Shown here: positions 1-12,318 of the stretch, piece by piece
Layout: every line of letters begins with the position of its first letter
Numbering within the stretch: the first letter of the stretch is position 1
Source of the DNA: Larus michahellis
Lineage: Eukaryota > Chordata > Aves > Charadriiformes > Laridae
Length of the DNA: 64,000 bases
Direction of reading: 5' to 3'
Assembly (NCBI RefSeq): GCF_964199755.1
Contig: NC_133904.1
Location: 1,488,001-1,552,000, forward strand
Program-made: the position numbers and the translations under genes
The notes under the pieces: generated by a model
What the model saw: only the letters and a program-made list of their open reading frames with translations
What the model was told of the DNA's origin: nothing
Databases searched by the model: none

Positions 1-1152
1 GAGGTTTGGGATGTCTCACTCCCCATGGAAACGAGCTCAGCAGGGCATGGCCACCACAGATGGGCAAAGCGAAAATGAGGAGCCACCCAAATCCAGCTCC
101 AGCCATGGAAAAAGCCTAGCGGGACTCACAATGCGTGCATGGTCTTCCTTGCTCCTGGTACATCCCATGGCACGGGGCGAGTTCCCAGGACTACCCGCGC
201 CTTGGCTGATCCTTAGGGATGCAGGCGCCAGGAGCCATCCTTTGGGCACCAAGGAAGAACCCTGCAGGCTGGGCAGCACCTCCCGGAGGGGAAAAGAAGG
301 GAGATTTCCTTGATTTGAAGTGGGAGCGAGGTGGGGACACCCCGGGAGGTGAGTCGGGGAGCCTGGGGTGCCTCCCGGGGCAGGGTGTGTTTTAATAGAG
401 GGCTGGGGGGTTTTAAACACGCTCGCGCCGGGGAGGCGCGAGGTGAAGCACAGCACCGTCGCCGCTGGGGAGACCAGAGAAAAGACACACTAGAAACACA
501 CCGCGGCGGCAGCCGGTACCAACACGGGAGCAAAGGTTGTCCCAGCATTTCTATTATAAATCCAATTTCCACGGGTTTAGTGTATAACTAGGACAGACAG
601 AAAAACAATGTCTGCTGCGCTGGACGGTGCTCTAACATTTCCTAATCTGGAGCAATTTCAAATCTCTCTGGCCATTTCTGGAACTGCCCTGCAGTAACAA
701 AAATAAATAGAGGTAAGATTATTTAAATGCTTACTTGGAGCCTTAAAGCCTCCGGAGAGTTCAGCCCGCTTCCAGCGCCGCTGTCACGTGCCAACGTCTC
801 CCTCGGCTCTGCTCCGTCTGGCCGTGTCCCCCCGGGGTGGGAGGGATGCTGCCCCGTGTCCCTCGTGCGGCTGGAGAAAGCCAAGGGCAGGGTTGCTGGC
901 AGGACCTGGGAAGGTTGCTGGCTTCACCGGCCACTCCGGAGACACATGGATGGCCATGCTCGTCCCTCTGGTGCCCTCCTGGACAGGCAGAGCTGCTGGA
1001 GCAGGACCTGCCCTGCCGCAAATCCCAGCCGTGCCCAGCGCTGCAGGTGATGGACGTGCCAAAATCGGGTCATTGCCAGCACCTGGTGAATCCCGGTGAG
1101 ATTTTCCACACGGTTACCCAATTTACATACGGGATTTTGGTAACTGCACATG
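1..1152. other. intergenic, no gene seen
   Basis: This is GC-rich DNA with overlapping open frames on both strands, none with a recognisable domain or splice pattern. A short AT-richer stretch near 590-730 contains AATAAATA but no transcript can be argued from it. I see nothing else here. Confidence 0.6.
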
Positions 1153-1806
1153 AATCATAGAATCATAGAATTGCCGGGGTTGGAAGGGACCTTTCGGATC
1201 ATCGAGTCCAACCATCAACCCAACTCTGACAAAACCATAACTAAACCGTACGTCTAAGCACCACGTCTGCCCGGCTTTTAAATCCCTCCAGGATGGCGAC
1301 TCCACCACCGCCCTGGGCAGCCTGTTCCAAGGCTTGACAACCCTTTCGGTGAAGAAATTTTTCCTAATATCCATCCTAAACCTCCCCTGGCACAGCTTGA
1401 GGCCGTTCCTTCTTGTCCCATGGCCCGTTCCTTGGGAGAAGAGCCCAACCCCCCCTGGCTACCCCCTCCTTTCAGGGGGCTGTAGAGAGCGAGAAGGTCT
1501 CCCCTCAGCCCCCTTTTCTCCAGGCTGAACACCCCCAGCTCCCCCAGCCGCTCCTCACCAGACTTGTGCTCCAGACCCCGCACCAGCTCCGTTGCCCTTC
1601 TCTGGACACGCTCCAGCCCCTCAGTGTCTTTCTTGTAGTGAGGGGCCCAAAACTGGACACAGCCCTCGAGGTGGGGCCTCACCAGTGCCCAGTACAGGGG
1701 GACCATCACTGCCCCAGTTTTTATTGCAGATAAAAGCCAGGGTGCTGTTGGCCTTCTTGGCCACCTGGGCACACTGCTGGCTCATGTTCAGCCGGCAGCC
1801 GATTAT
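1153..1806 (-). mobile_element. CR1 LINE fragment, 3' end (copy 1)
   Basis: The plus strand begins with repeated AATCATAG, the reverse complement of the CR1 tail octamer ATTCTATG, so the element lies on the minus strand with its 3' end at the left. Between 1,278 and 1,772 the minus strand keeps an open frame matching the end of CR1 ORF2, with the hallmarks [20 protein letters not shown] and [12 protein letters not shown]. The element is 5'-truncated near 1,806. The 3' portion is very similar to the copy at 42,175, suggesting the same subfamily. Confidence 0.93.
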
Positions 1807-2794
1807 GCATGCAGATTAACCAGCCAATTGCACATGTGTTTTGCTACCAGAGGGCTAATTCCCGGTGAATTTGAGGCAGGAGCAGTCGTACGTGCCTGTG
1901 CCCGGTGCCATGGGCGATGCCACGCTCTCCTCTGCTCCAACCCCACCTCCGGCCCCACCGCCAGCCCTCACTTTTGGAGACACCAGAAGTCCAGAGAGAA
2001 GAACCTTGTCCTTACCCAGGTCCCGAAGCTGGTGTCGGACGCAGCCTGGCGAGCATCGTCTTTGTGCCCAGGGGCGGCGCGTTCCCAGCCGCACACAGAG
2101 CACCCGCAAATCACAAAACAGACAAGATGCTCAATTCTGAACCTTCATTTTCTTGACAAAGCCTGGAATGAATAGAAAATGGCAGGAGCTGCGGGAACCT
2201 ATTTACCCCGAGAGAGGTTGGCAAAGAAAGCAAAATGGCAGAAAATGAATTCAATTCAATCCACCATATAGTCTGCAATTGTTGCTTATAGCTGCCTTCC
2301 AAAAGGTAGCTGGTAATTATCCTGTTTTATCATATAACAACAACTTATTACTGGAATAATGAGGGAAAATAAGCAGCAGGAACATGCTGCCGGTTCCACG
2401 TCAGGCTGCGCTTAGTCGGCGTTGTGCCGCGTTGTCAGGTTGAACCTACAGCACTTCAGTCGTAACAGAACAATAATTTATTAATGTGTGCACTTTATGT
2501 TCTCAAAATATCATACATACATTGATTAACTCGTGTCTCACCTTGTTTGGCAGCTAAAGAAGTCTTTTAAATCTTGATTTTGCAGGTAAGTAGAGAGAGA
2601 GCAGGAGGGAAGCGACCTTCTGGTGCAGAAAAAGCCAGTGGAGCGGACAGTCCTTAGGAATACGAGGAGTAAACACCGCACGTTTCACCAGCAGCAGGGC
2701 GGGGGGCTGAAGACATTCACGGTGTTATCCAGCCGTGTGTATTTTTGACATGAAAACCGGCTCCCAGCGCCGCACCAGGAGCAGACGAAGGCTG
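1807..2794. other. intergenic; AT-rich island at about 2105-2370
   Basis: The first 300 bases are GC-rich with no gene signal. From about 2,105 to 2,370 the DNA becomes AT-rich and non-repetitive, with runs such as AATTCAATTCAATCC and GGTAATTATCC. This resembles other islands in the window that may be conserved noncoding elements. Conservation cannot be tested here. Confidence 0.35.
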
Positions 2795-3307
2795 AGTCCT
2801 GCCTCCAGCTCTGGAGTCCTCGGCACAAGAACGACACGGAGCTGTTGGAGCGGGGCCAGAGGAGGCCATGGAGATGCTGCATCAGAGGGCTGGAGCCCCT
2901 CTGCTGGGAGGACAGGCTGAGAGAGCTGGGGGGGCTCAGCCTGGAGAAGAGAAGGCTCCGGGGAGACCTTCCAGCCCCTTCCAGTCCCTAAAGGGGCTCC
3001 AGGAAAGCTGGGGAGGGACTCTGGAGCAGGGAGTGTAATGATAGGATGAGGGGGAACAGTTTTAAACTGAAAGAGGGGAGATTTACATTATAAGTGTGGA
3101 AGAAATTCTTGTCTGGGAGGGCGCTGAGCCCCCGGCCCAGGGTGCCCAGAGAAGCTGTGGCTGCCCCATCCCTGGAGGGGTTCAAGGCCAGGTTGGACGG
3201 GGCTTGGAGCAACCTGGGCTGGTGGGAGGTGTCCCTGCCCAGGGCAGGGGGTGCCACTGGGTGGGCTTTAAGGCCCCTTCCCACCCAAACCATTCTAGGA
3301 TTCTATG
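2795..3307 (+). mobile_element. CR1 LINE fragment, 3' end (copy 2)
   Basis: This plus-strand CR1 runs from the end of ORF2 (the stretch around GAGAGAGCTGGGGGGGCTCA and CTGGAGAAGAGAAGG) through the 3' UTR to the terminal GGATTCTATGATG at 3,307. The GGGGTTCAAGGCCAGGTTGG block is shared with the copies at 11,868 and 29,139, placing the three in one subfamily. It is 5'-truncated and the coding part is interrupted. Confidence 0.93.
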
Positions 3308-5274
3308 ATGTCACCACAAAATCACAGGGTTTTTTGGGGTGAATCCCCTCCCATCACTACCGGCGCAGAGGTCAGCAGCCAGACTGAAATACAAGAGCGG
3401 TTTCGGCATTTCCCAGGTAAGGCACTAAACTCGTCTCGCTTGCTTCCAGCGACGCTCTTTGTTGGACAGGTTTATTCTCCCCGAGCCATAAATAAAGCCA
3501 CGGGGGACAACTAAGTCAGGTTTTTACAGCGTACGCTCCAAGTTGCGCATGCTAGCAAATTCTTTTAGTTTAGTCTTAAAGCGCGACGGTCCAGCAAAGC
3601 TTGGCGCGTGGGTAGCGCTTACAACCTCAAGGCGGGGGAAGAGAAGCTGCATTTACCTTTCTGTCTTTATTCACCTTCTCAACGCTTTCGTTTTTAGCAT
3701 CACTGATTGATGCAGCGTTGGCCCCTCCGGCCGCATGGTGATGTGAAATCCCTCCCAAAAAATATTTCCCTTCAAAAGCAGACGGTCTGTTTCACCGGGG
3801 GGACGCCCCATCGTCCTCGTACACAGAACCTACGCTCTCTTGCCAGGAATATAACCCCCTTTAAGTTTTCTCTTGTTAAAAAAAAAATAAAATAAGGCAA
3901 CACCCAATTATTTCCTGCTCATCCTAATTGTCACACAGGGATGCTTTAAGAGGGGGTTGGGGCCCACCTCCACTCTGCTGGCGTGCCAGACGTGGCGAAC
4001 TTGGGCACAACTGCAAAATCGAGACTTTTTCAAACTTTTCCCACTTTAGGCAATTCATCACGCGCTCTCTCTTGGGTTATAAAATCAGGAAATTGTTCGA
4101 GCGAGCGGGAAGCTGCGGAGCCACGAGGCGGGGGGGGGTTGTTTCCCCCCCTAGGCTCCCCCAGGCCAATGAATCAGATCCCGGGGACCCCGCTGCCCCG
4201 TGGCCACGCTGGCTGAAACAAACCCACGTTCCCCTTTCCCACCCCGCGGACGGGTTTTCAACAGCAGTGTTTGCCAACATCCAACACGTATTTCTACGTC
4301 CACCCTTGCAATGGACAGTAAGCGTTGGGAAATCCCAAGTTTTCTCTTTCCCCACGACGGCCTCTCTCCATGTGTTCCAGTCAAAAGCAGCTGGGGAGGT
4401 GCAAGGTCGAGTCTCCAGTTCACTACTGGAAAGACCGGCACGGGATTGCAGAGCTGGAGCACCGTGGCTGGCCCCACGGCGGGTCAGGCAAGATAAAAGC
4501 CACGATTTTGTCCCAGATTTACCATAAGCTTCTGCTTCTCGGCTTCCCGGTGCAGCCGTGGACGTCCCAGCTGGGGCACGGGGACATGGGTGACAGCAGC
4601 CGCTGCCTCGAGTGCGGCGGGGGGTTTGGAAAATGCTCCGTCTGCCCCCAGCCTCCTGCCCCCCGTCCCCGGGGGAGCCCAGCGAAGGCCATGGGAACGT
4701 GAAGCCACCATCAGCCATCCGTCACTCCCGAGCAGCCCGGCAGCCCCGACCCTGGCGGATGGGTGTGTGTCCCCCTGGCACACGCCAGCTACTAATTACA
4801 CACTAATTGAACCTTCAGGCTCAGGACTCGGCGTTACTCGGGGTCAAAGGCGGGCTGGAGAGGCTCAGCCCAAGAAGGATGCTGCCAGAGGTCACCCGCC
4901 TCGGCGCTGGGATGGGATGGGGACGGGGGACCCCCATTGCTATCTGGGGACCGAAACCAGGCAGCAAGGTGCCGGGAGCCGACACGCTCCGTGCTGCCGG
5001 CAGAAGCCGAAGCCCGGCGGTCCCTTACCTGCAATGGCCGGGGGGGATTCCCGGTGCTGATCCCGGTGCCGGGTGCCGCGGGGTCCATCCTTGTCCAGGG
5101 CTCCCAGGGCGGTGCAGGGTCCGTCCCTTCCTCCGCTGGCCCCGCAGGACCTCCTCTGCCAGGGCTCATTCCATCCACGGCGCCCGGCCACGCCAGGGGA
5201 CGCCTAAGGGCCAGGCTGAGCTTTTTAAGTCAGATCTCTTTGCTTTTGTTACTTTTTTTTTTGTTTGTTTGTTT

Positions 5275-5570
5275 CATTTCATGCCATAAATTCAAACACT
5301 TAGGGTACTTTTTGTGCTCCTATTAATGGGAGCATGTTTTTTTATGAAAGGATTATATAATAATACATATTTATGAGACAACCACGGATCAAGAATACTG
5401 ATATTTAAAAGATGCAATTATCTTTAAAAAGTTCGGCTTTATTTTCGTTCTAATGAATACAATGTTTTAAAGCAAGCTAATTGGCTTGCCAGTCATTTAG
5501 CTCAGTTGCCTGCTCGTTACAACTCCTATATTTCCTTATAAGCAAATTTAAAAGCAGTCTGTTACTCCAG
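5275..5570. other. candidate conserved noncoding element
   Basis: This AT-rich, non-repetitive island sits in GC-rich surroundings. It contains ATTATATAATAATACATATT, AATTATCTTTAAAAAG and GCTAATTGGCTTGCCAGTC. Composition and lack of repeat character fit a regulatory element, but this is inference without an alignment. Confidence 0.28.
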
Positions 5571-6014
5571 CCTTAAGTATTGGGCCTCCAAGGAATTCTT
5601 TTTCTTTTTTTTTTTTTTTTTTCCTACCATACAATAAAAATAATGCTTCCTAAACACTAGTGGCATCCTCATTAGATGAAACATCCTTTTGTTTTGATTG
5701 GAAAAGCCCGCATGCGAGATTAAAAGGAAAGGGGGAGAAAAGCAGAGAAAGCCTTTCATAGAAGCCGCTGCCACAGACGATAACGCGTAACGAGTTCCAG
5801 CCTGAAACACAGGCGCGCTAATTAATAGCGTGAACTCAGCCAGCAACTGGACCGTTCCTAAGGTAAACTCCACTGGATGGAATTTATCTGTACGTACGGC
5901 TCAGGCCCCCGCACACCCCGACCCCATCCCGCGGGCCGGGAGAGCTCCCGAAGTACAAGCCAAAGTGCTGTTTGGGAGCAGGGTTGGATTTAGCCCTATC
6001 GGTGCGGATTTGAT

Positions 6015-6170
6015 TATTTAAGAGATTTTTTTTTTTTCCGTTGAGTAATTACGTTCTGCTGAATTAGATTCCATTAAACAATGCGGTCTTGATGACAGAA
6101 GCAAATTCATGATTAACTTTAAAACCTGCTAGCTATTTCATTCAATTTGCAATATCAATGAAGAGGCTCG
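6015..6170. other. candidate conserved noncoding element with homeodomain-like sites
   Basis: This AT-rich island lies just left of a CR1. It carries GAGTAATTACG, GAATTAGATTCC, TTCATGATTAAC and TCAATTTGCAATATC, dense in TAAT cores typical of homeodomain sites. Function is inferred from composition only. Confidence 0.28.
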
Positions 6171-6357
6171 TGGTGGAAAAGGAAACGCGGATGGACAGAG
6201 GCTTGGCCCGGAGATCTCCACGGCAGGAGCGATGGGTGCTGGAGCACCCGCAGGTGGTGACACCGAGACCCTCAAGTGCCACGGTCACTGGACACACCTG
6301 GGGGACCCCAGTCTGTGACTTGGAGGCATTGCTGATGTTGGAGCTGGCTCAGCCATC

Positions 6358-7090
6358 TCACAGAATCCCAGAATCCCAGAGTGGTGGGGGTGGGAAGGGC
6401 CCTCTGGAGATGACCCAGTCCCACCCCCTGCCAGAGCAGGGTCACCCACAGCAGGTGGCACAGGAACGCCTCCAGGCGGGGTTGGGATGTCTCCAGAGAC
6501 GGAGACTCCCCCACCTCTCTGGGCAGCCTGTGCCAGGGCTCTGCCACCCTCACAGCAAAGAAGTTCCTCCTCGTGTTGAGATGGAACTTCCCATGGGCAA
6601 GTTTGTGCCCGTTACCCCTTGTCCTGTCGCTGGGCACCACTGAGAAGAGCCTGGCCCCATCCTCCTGACACCCCCCCTTTCAGTGTTGATAAGCGTTGAT
6701 AAGATCCCCCCTCAGTCCTCTTTTTTCCAGACTGAAGAGACACAAATCCCTCAGCCTTTCTTCATCAGAGAGGTGTCCCAGTGCCCTCAGCATCTTGGTG
6801 GCCCTTTGCTGTCCCCTCTCCAGCAGTTCCCTGTCCTTATGCAACCGGGGAGCCCAGAACTGGACCCAGCGCTCCAGCTGGGGCCTCCCCAGGGCAGAGC
6901 AGAGGGGGAGGATGACCTCCCTCCACCTGCTGGCCACGCTCTTCTTGATGCCCCCCAGGATGCCTTTGGCCTTCTTGGCCACCAGGGCCCATCGCTGGCT
7001 CATGGTCACCCTGTTGTCCCCCAGGACTCCCAGGTCTCTTTCCACAGAGCTGCTCTCCAGCAGGTGCCAGAGGGACCCTGTGAGAGCCCA
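6358..7090 (-). mobile_element. CR1 LINE fragment, 3' end (copy 3)
   Basis: The plus strand opens with CAGAATCCCAGAATCCCAGAG, so this minus-strand CR1 has a variant tail octamer (ATTCTGGG) rather than ATTCTATG. The minus strand is open across the last part of ORF2, with VERDLGVL, REVILPL, WVQFWAP and [13 protein letters not shown] visible. The first 440 bases are nearly identical to the copy at 21,176, with about ten differences by eye, so these are among the younger insertions in the window. Confidence 0.93.
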
Positions 7091-10000
7091 GCGCTCCTCG
7101 GCTGGAAATCGTTCTCCTCCGTGATTCCCATCAGCTGAGGCAGAGATCGCAAAGCCGCTCACGCTCCCAACCGGACCCAGTCCGACACTGGGGAGAACTT
7201 TAAAGTCCTCCCATGCCTGGACCCCCCGGTGCCATCAGAGCCAGCGGGATGCTCGGTGAGGTGCAGGCATGGGCAGGCAGCCCCAGGGCAGGTGCAGGCA
7301 GGGACGCAGGCAGGAACAGCCCCAGGCACAGCCCGCTGCCTTCGGCCCCAGGCGAGAGGCATTCTCTGGACCACAAGAAAAGTTGCCAGTTTTTAGTCAA
7401 AGTCCAACTCTTGAATCTGGCCCCTCCGAAAGGCTGGCTGTGGGGGACATGAGATTCAGTCCTTGACCATCAACAGATGGTGCGACGCCCAGCGCTGCCC
7501 CGTGCCCCTGTGCACACCTCAGCAGCCCGCGGCCGGATCTCACCCACTTGCAGCTCACCCATCACCTCTTCCATACCAACATTTACACTTTTTGGACTGG
7601 CGTCGGCAGCAGAGCGTAAACGGAGCTCGCTCAAGCGCCCACACATCCGACAGAGGGCTGACGGCGTCTCTGGGAGGGGAACGTCCCTCGGTGTGAGCCA
7701 GGAGCCCCATCCCCGTGCCAGGCCACGGGGAGGAACGCTGGGGCTGGCCGTGCTGAGGTGAACACCCCGAACCGATTAATTGCCACAGCCCCCGGGTGGG
7801 ACGCGTGTGCCTGCTTGCTCGCTTGGCTCGGGTCAACGTCGCGCTGTATCGATCAACGCGCCTTCCCACAATTAGAGAGAGGCAGAAAAAGCAGCGGGGG
7901 TTTTGCTGCTGCCCCCAGCCCCGGGCAGGACGAGGGGTCCCTGAGGATGAAGCTTTAAACCCCGGCAAGGGCTGCTCGCCCACGGGCATCCCCCCCGCCC
8001 CGATCGCAGACCTCGAGACCCAACCTCTCTGCCCTACCTACGGACATCAGCATTCCTGGTAAAACCACTATAAAAAAAAATAATAATAATTAAAAAAAAA
8101 ATCAAGACACTTAAATTACATATTAATTTGATTTTCCAGAAGGTTACTAGGAAATGTTTTCAATCAAGAAGTAAATTCGGATTGTAATAAAATATTACAT
8201 AAATATTTACATCAGCCCTGGCTTTACTTTAAAAGGAGGGATTTTTTTTCCTCTTGCACACGCTGCCAAAGTAGTTAGCTGGCAAGCCAGTGAAAAAACA
8301 AGGTCTGAGAGTCACTTTTTCCCCTAGCAGATCCATCACCGAGCGATCAGAAGGTTTATTTTTCCCACGTCTCCCCCAAATACCATCACTTCCCTTCCTA
8401 AAATATTCCATGTGTATCCCGAGCGCGCGGTCGCCCAGGTAAGGCAGAGACATCAGCTATTTATACAAATTAGATGGGGGGGAGAGGGGGGGGGAAGAGG
8501 GGAGGGAAAACGTCTTCAAAGCTGCAGCACATTAAAAGGAATTTATTAGATGTGTTGTGTGGGCAGGATGCCAGCTAAATTTAATATGGATCTATATACA
8601 AAGAAACTGTCTAGTTACACAGAATGAATATTTAATCATGCACGGATCAAGCAATTTCACAGAAGTAATTAAAAGCAGGCTTTGTTTATTGCTAAAAATT
8701 ATAGCTACCCTATTGACCTGGTGCTGGAGTTCTTTTGCCATATTGAACATGTTACCTGCTGATATTATGTTATTAAATGGGGATTAAGACTATTTTTTTT
8801 TCCCTTTGCAGATAAGAGCTCTTAAGCTATCTTGTCTGTTTGGAAAAAGAAAAAGGGGGGGGCGGGGGGAAGCCCCACAGTGGAAAAAACCCAAACCTGC
8901 ATGAATTAGAAAGGTTAGGAGAACGCTCGTACCTATACGGGGAAGGCAGAAAATGATGAATCAATTAAATACTCAATGGATTACCAGCCCGGGGGGAGCA
9001 TCCGAGGGGCGGGCTGGATGCTGCTCGGCCGCTGGGGGATGCCCGGGGGTCACGGCTTGGGGCTAAATCCAGGGCAGAGCCAGGCAGAAGGTGCTCAGGC
9101 CGGACATCCGTCAGGGAGAAACGGTGGAAAAATACTTTTTGCTGGAATTGGGGTGTTGTACCCCAGGCTCTCCCCTGCGCCGCGGGGGGGCTGGGGCTGT
9201 CGCCGCTGGTTCTTAAGGCTTTTGTTGGACGTTAAATCCCGCTTCCAGGTGCCGATGGCTCTGCGCATCAAGCACACGCCATAGATCCACTTTGAAGCAA
9301 ACCGATCACTGGGGATTCACTGCGTGGCCTTCGACCGTCCCGTATTGTCAGAAACACGCGCTCCCAGACCTGGCTGTCCCCCGAACCAGGGTCGCCCTGA
9401 CCTTGAGACCAGCAAGAAGAGCCAACGTCCTCCTCCAGTTCTGCTCAGCACCCGTGGGGACACGGCAGGATCGGGGCTGGGGGGGTCCCTCGCACAAGCC
9501 GTCGCCGGCAGGGTTCAAACGGGCCCCTCCGCATCACCCCACGCAGGTCCCTTGGGCAGCGGGGAGCCAGAGGAAACAGCGGTCGGCTAATCCTGGAGAC
9601 GAGCAAACGCCACTTACCTGGAAAAAACGCTCGGTCGGGGCGGGGTGGGAACAGAGCCAAAAACGGCCAGATCCAGGCTGTGTGGTGCCTGCGATCCTGG
9701 ACGGGGGTGGGTGGTGGTGGAGGTCAGAAGAATAAATCCGAAATTCAGCGTAAGCCGCCCATTCCCAGGGCACCTCCTCCTCCCGCAGCGCGGGGCAGCA
9801 GCACCAGCCGGCGCCAACCCCGCCGACACCCCCTTACTTAATGAGCCGCTTCCCATAGAGCCGCGTTCGTTCGGCTGCTCGGCTGGGCTGATGCGCAGGA
9901 TCCGTGAGGTCTGGGAATCCTTGCTCGTCTGGGAATCCTCCCTTCCCTCCGCCAGCACCTCTGCCTCGCGCGAGGACCAGGGGGGTGAAGAGCAGAACGT

Positions 10001-10177
10001 CCCCCGGCCCCTGGAAGAGGCTCGGGGACGCGGGTCCCGTGCCATGGTGTTGGGGTTACACGTGTTTGAGAGCAAACGGGTGACCCCGAGGGCTCCTGCA
10101 GGAAGAAATAACAACGTCAACACTTGCGTCTTAAGCACGCCAAACATTTTTTGGCAAAACAATAGCTATAGACGGGA
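7091..10177. other. intergenic; includes an AT-rich island
   Basis: No gene is supported. The parts at 7,150-8,040 and 8,980-10,100 are GC-rich with spurious open frames on both strands. An AT-rich block runs from 8,060 to 8,960, with its densest part listed separately. Confidence 0.5.
8530..8800. other. candidate conserved noncoding element
   Basis: This is a 270-base AT-rich, non-repetitive island. It contains GAATATTTAATCATGCACGG, GAAGTAATTAAAAGC, CATATTGAACATGTTACC and ATTATGTTATTAAATGG. The ATTTAATCATG and TAATTA cores are homeodomain-like. No splice sites or coding pattern frame it. Confidence 0.33.
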
Positions 10178-10345
10178 TGTATGGAACAGGCTGCCCAGGG
10201 AAGGGGTTGAGGCATCATCCCTGGGGGGATTTAAAAGACGGGCAGAGATACGGTCTAGTGATGGTTTTTGTCAGAGTTGAGTTGATGGCTGGACTCGAAG
10301 ATCTGAAGGGTCCCTTCCAACACCAGCAATTCTATGATTCTATGA
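10178..10345 (+). mobile_element. CR1 LINE fragment, 3' UTR only (copy 4)
   Basis: A short plus-strand CR1 tail starts near the GGAACAGGCTGCCCAGGGAA block and ends in ATTCTATGATTCTATGAC. About 170 bases remain, all 3' UTR, so no coding sequence is left. Confidence 0.9.
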
Positions 10346-11867
10346 CAAAATGCCTCCGTTAAAGCAAAGCAGCTTTAACAAACTTTAGCAGAAAACTATC
10401 CCTGGGAATAATAACTTCACTTAAGAGCGCAAGAAAAGGGTGCAAAGGGCTGGAAAAACAAACGCCAGAGGCTGGGGAAACACAAGCAGCAAGGAAACAC
10501 GCCGGAGTGGAGAAGTCTTAAAAGCCGATGGGCTGTCAGAGCCCAGGGTGCCAGACACGAGGGGTTTCCAGGCTTCTTGCAGCCCGACGCACCTCTCCCC
10601 GGCTCTGCACAGCCGTCCCCCTCCGAGAGCCGCTCGTAAGCTATTAGCAGATGAGGATATTACTATTTTACCCTTACTTTGCATAACTATAAATGACAGA
10701 GCAAATTGCCACTCTGTGAGAAAACAAGCCTGATGTATTTAAGCTGACAGCGTCTCTTTACATTATGATTATTTATAGCGCATTAGCACCGGGGCGGCTT
10801 CGCCAGGCGCTACCCGGGGCCGGCAGCTCCCGACCCGCAGAGCGGCTCCTTGGAACTATAAACCGCCACCGCTTCCCAGAGCCCGCGAGAGTTCACGGAA
10901 CAAAATAAAAGCCAGGGGTGATGACATTTATAAGCACTAAGATCTTAAAGACAGAAAAAATACTACCGTGGATGAAGGCTTTGAAGCAAATTTTAATAAA
11001 AAAGCTGGAATTCCAGCCAAGGGCTGCTCGGCTGGAATATTAAGAGAATTCACGCCCTTTACTAGCTCCATTTTTGCTATGGGACACTTAAAGACACTTC
11101 TAATTACACATATGCATACATGCAGATACATATATGTGTATATGTGCATATATATGCGCACACACATGAAGGGAGAGCACGTATGTGTGTATATATATAT
11201 ACATACACATACACACATTGAATACTCTGTATTCAACCCGAATCTCTCTCAACCTTACCCCAGGACACAGAGCGGCCCCGCTGACACAATGCTTTCCCAA
11301 TAAATCCTCCTGGCCCCTCAGACTCCCTGTATAGTGGCGCTGTTGGATGCCATGCCCAACTGGTGGCCGCTCACCATTCGCCTGTGGGCCACCAGCCCCA
11401 TCCTCTCGGCGGTTTGCCCTGGCGTGCAAACGAAGGTGGGCTCGTTACAGCGTGCCTGGCTCCCCCCGGCTGCGTCCCACGGAGGAGGTCGCCCCGGAGG
11501 GGGCCAGGTAAGGCTCTGCCATGGGGCCACGCTGAGCTGCACCCCAGGTGTGCACCAAAGCTCAAAACCTTAATAAAACACCATTAAAAGTCCGTTCTGC
11601 CCGTTACTGTCCTTCACTCCTCTCTGCTCGGGAAGATAATTACCCTAACTGCTATAAATGCTATGAATAGCATCCCTGAGCCCTGCCACGCCGGCTCCCA
11701 GCTCAGTCATCCCTGCACAAGCACTAACGCTCACCCCCCCGGTACCTTCCCCATCCCCACCGCTGACGAAGGCTCTCCGGTGCAGGAGGTGACGCCTGCA
11801 GGCTCCGCAGGGTGCTGGGGACCCCCTCGGGACAGGCCCTCTGCCGTGCCCAGACCTGCAGTAGGTA
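10346..11867. other. intergenic; AT-rich island and dinucleotide tract
   Basis: No gene is supported. An AT-rich island at about 10,630-10,990 contains TTACTTTGCATAACTATAAA and CATTATGATTATTTATAGCG. The TA/CA tract is listed separately. The rest, around 11,230-11,860, is GC-rich without a recognisable signal. Confidence 0.45.
11108..11220. repeat. TA/CA dinucleotide microsatellite, partly self-complementary
   Basis: Alternating pyrimidine-purine sequence made of TATATGTG, CATATATATGCGCACACAC and GTGTGTATATATATATACAT. The right half runs from GTGTGTATATA into TATACATACACA, so it can fold on itself. Short open frames reported across it are low-complexity artefacts. Confidence 0.85.
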
Positions 11868-12318
11868 AATCATAGAATCACAGAGTGGTTCAGGTTGGAA
11901 GGGACCTTAAAGCCCCCCCAGTGGCACCCCCTGCCCTGGGCAGGGACACCTCCCACCAGCCCAGGTTGCTCCAAGCCCCGTCCAACCTGGCCTTGAACCC
12001 CTCCAGGGATGGGGCAGCCACAGCTTCTCTGGGCAACCTGGGCCAGGGGCTCACAGCCCTCACAGCCAAGAATTTCTTCCTCAGATCTCATCTAAATCTC
12101 TCCTCTTTCCATTTAAAACTGTTCCCCGTCATCCTATTGCTCCTCTCCCTCATAAAGAGTCCCTCCCCAGCTTTCCTGTAGGCCCCCTTTAGGGACTGGA
12201 AGGGGCTCTGAGGTCTCCCCGGAGCCTTCTCTTCTCCAGGCTGAGCCCCCCCAGCTCTCTCAGCCTGTCCCCACAGCAGAGGGGCTCCAGCCCTCGGATC
12301 ATCCTTGTGGCTCTTTGT
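11868..12318 (-). mobile_element. CR1 LINE fragment, 3' end (copy 5)
   Basis: The plus strand begins ATCATAGAATCACAGAGTGG, the reverse complement of a CR1 tail, so the element is on the minus strand. The CTCCAGGGATGGGGCAGCC block and the AGGCTGAGCCCCCCCAGCTC block match the copies at 2,795 and 29,139. It ends near 12,318 in degraded ORF2 sequence. Confidence 0.92.

Larger units (their letters stand above)
3308..6357. other. intergenic; mixed GC-rich and AT-rich DNA
   Basis: No gene is supported. The stretch at 4,100-5,220 is GC-rich with long spurious open frames on both strands. A poly(T) run lies at about 5,599-5,632. AT-rich islands at 5,275-5,570 and 6,015-6,170 are listed separately. 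Confidence 0.5.
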
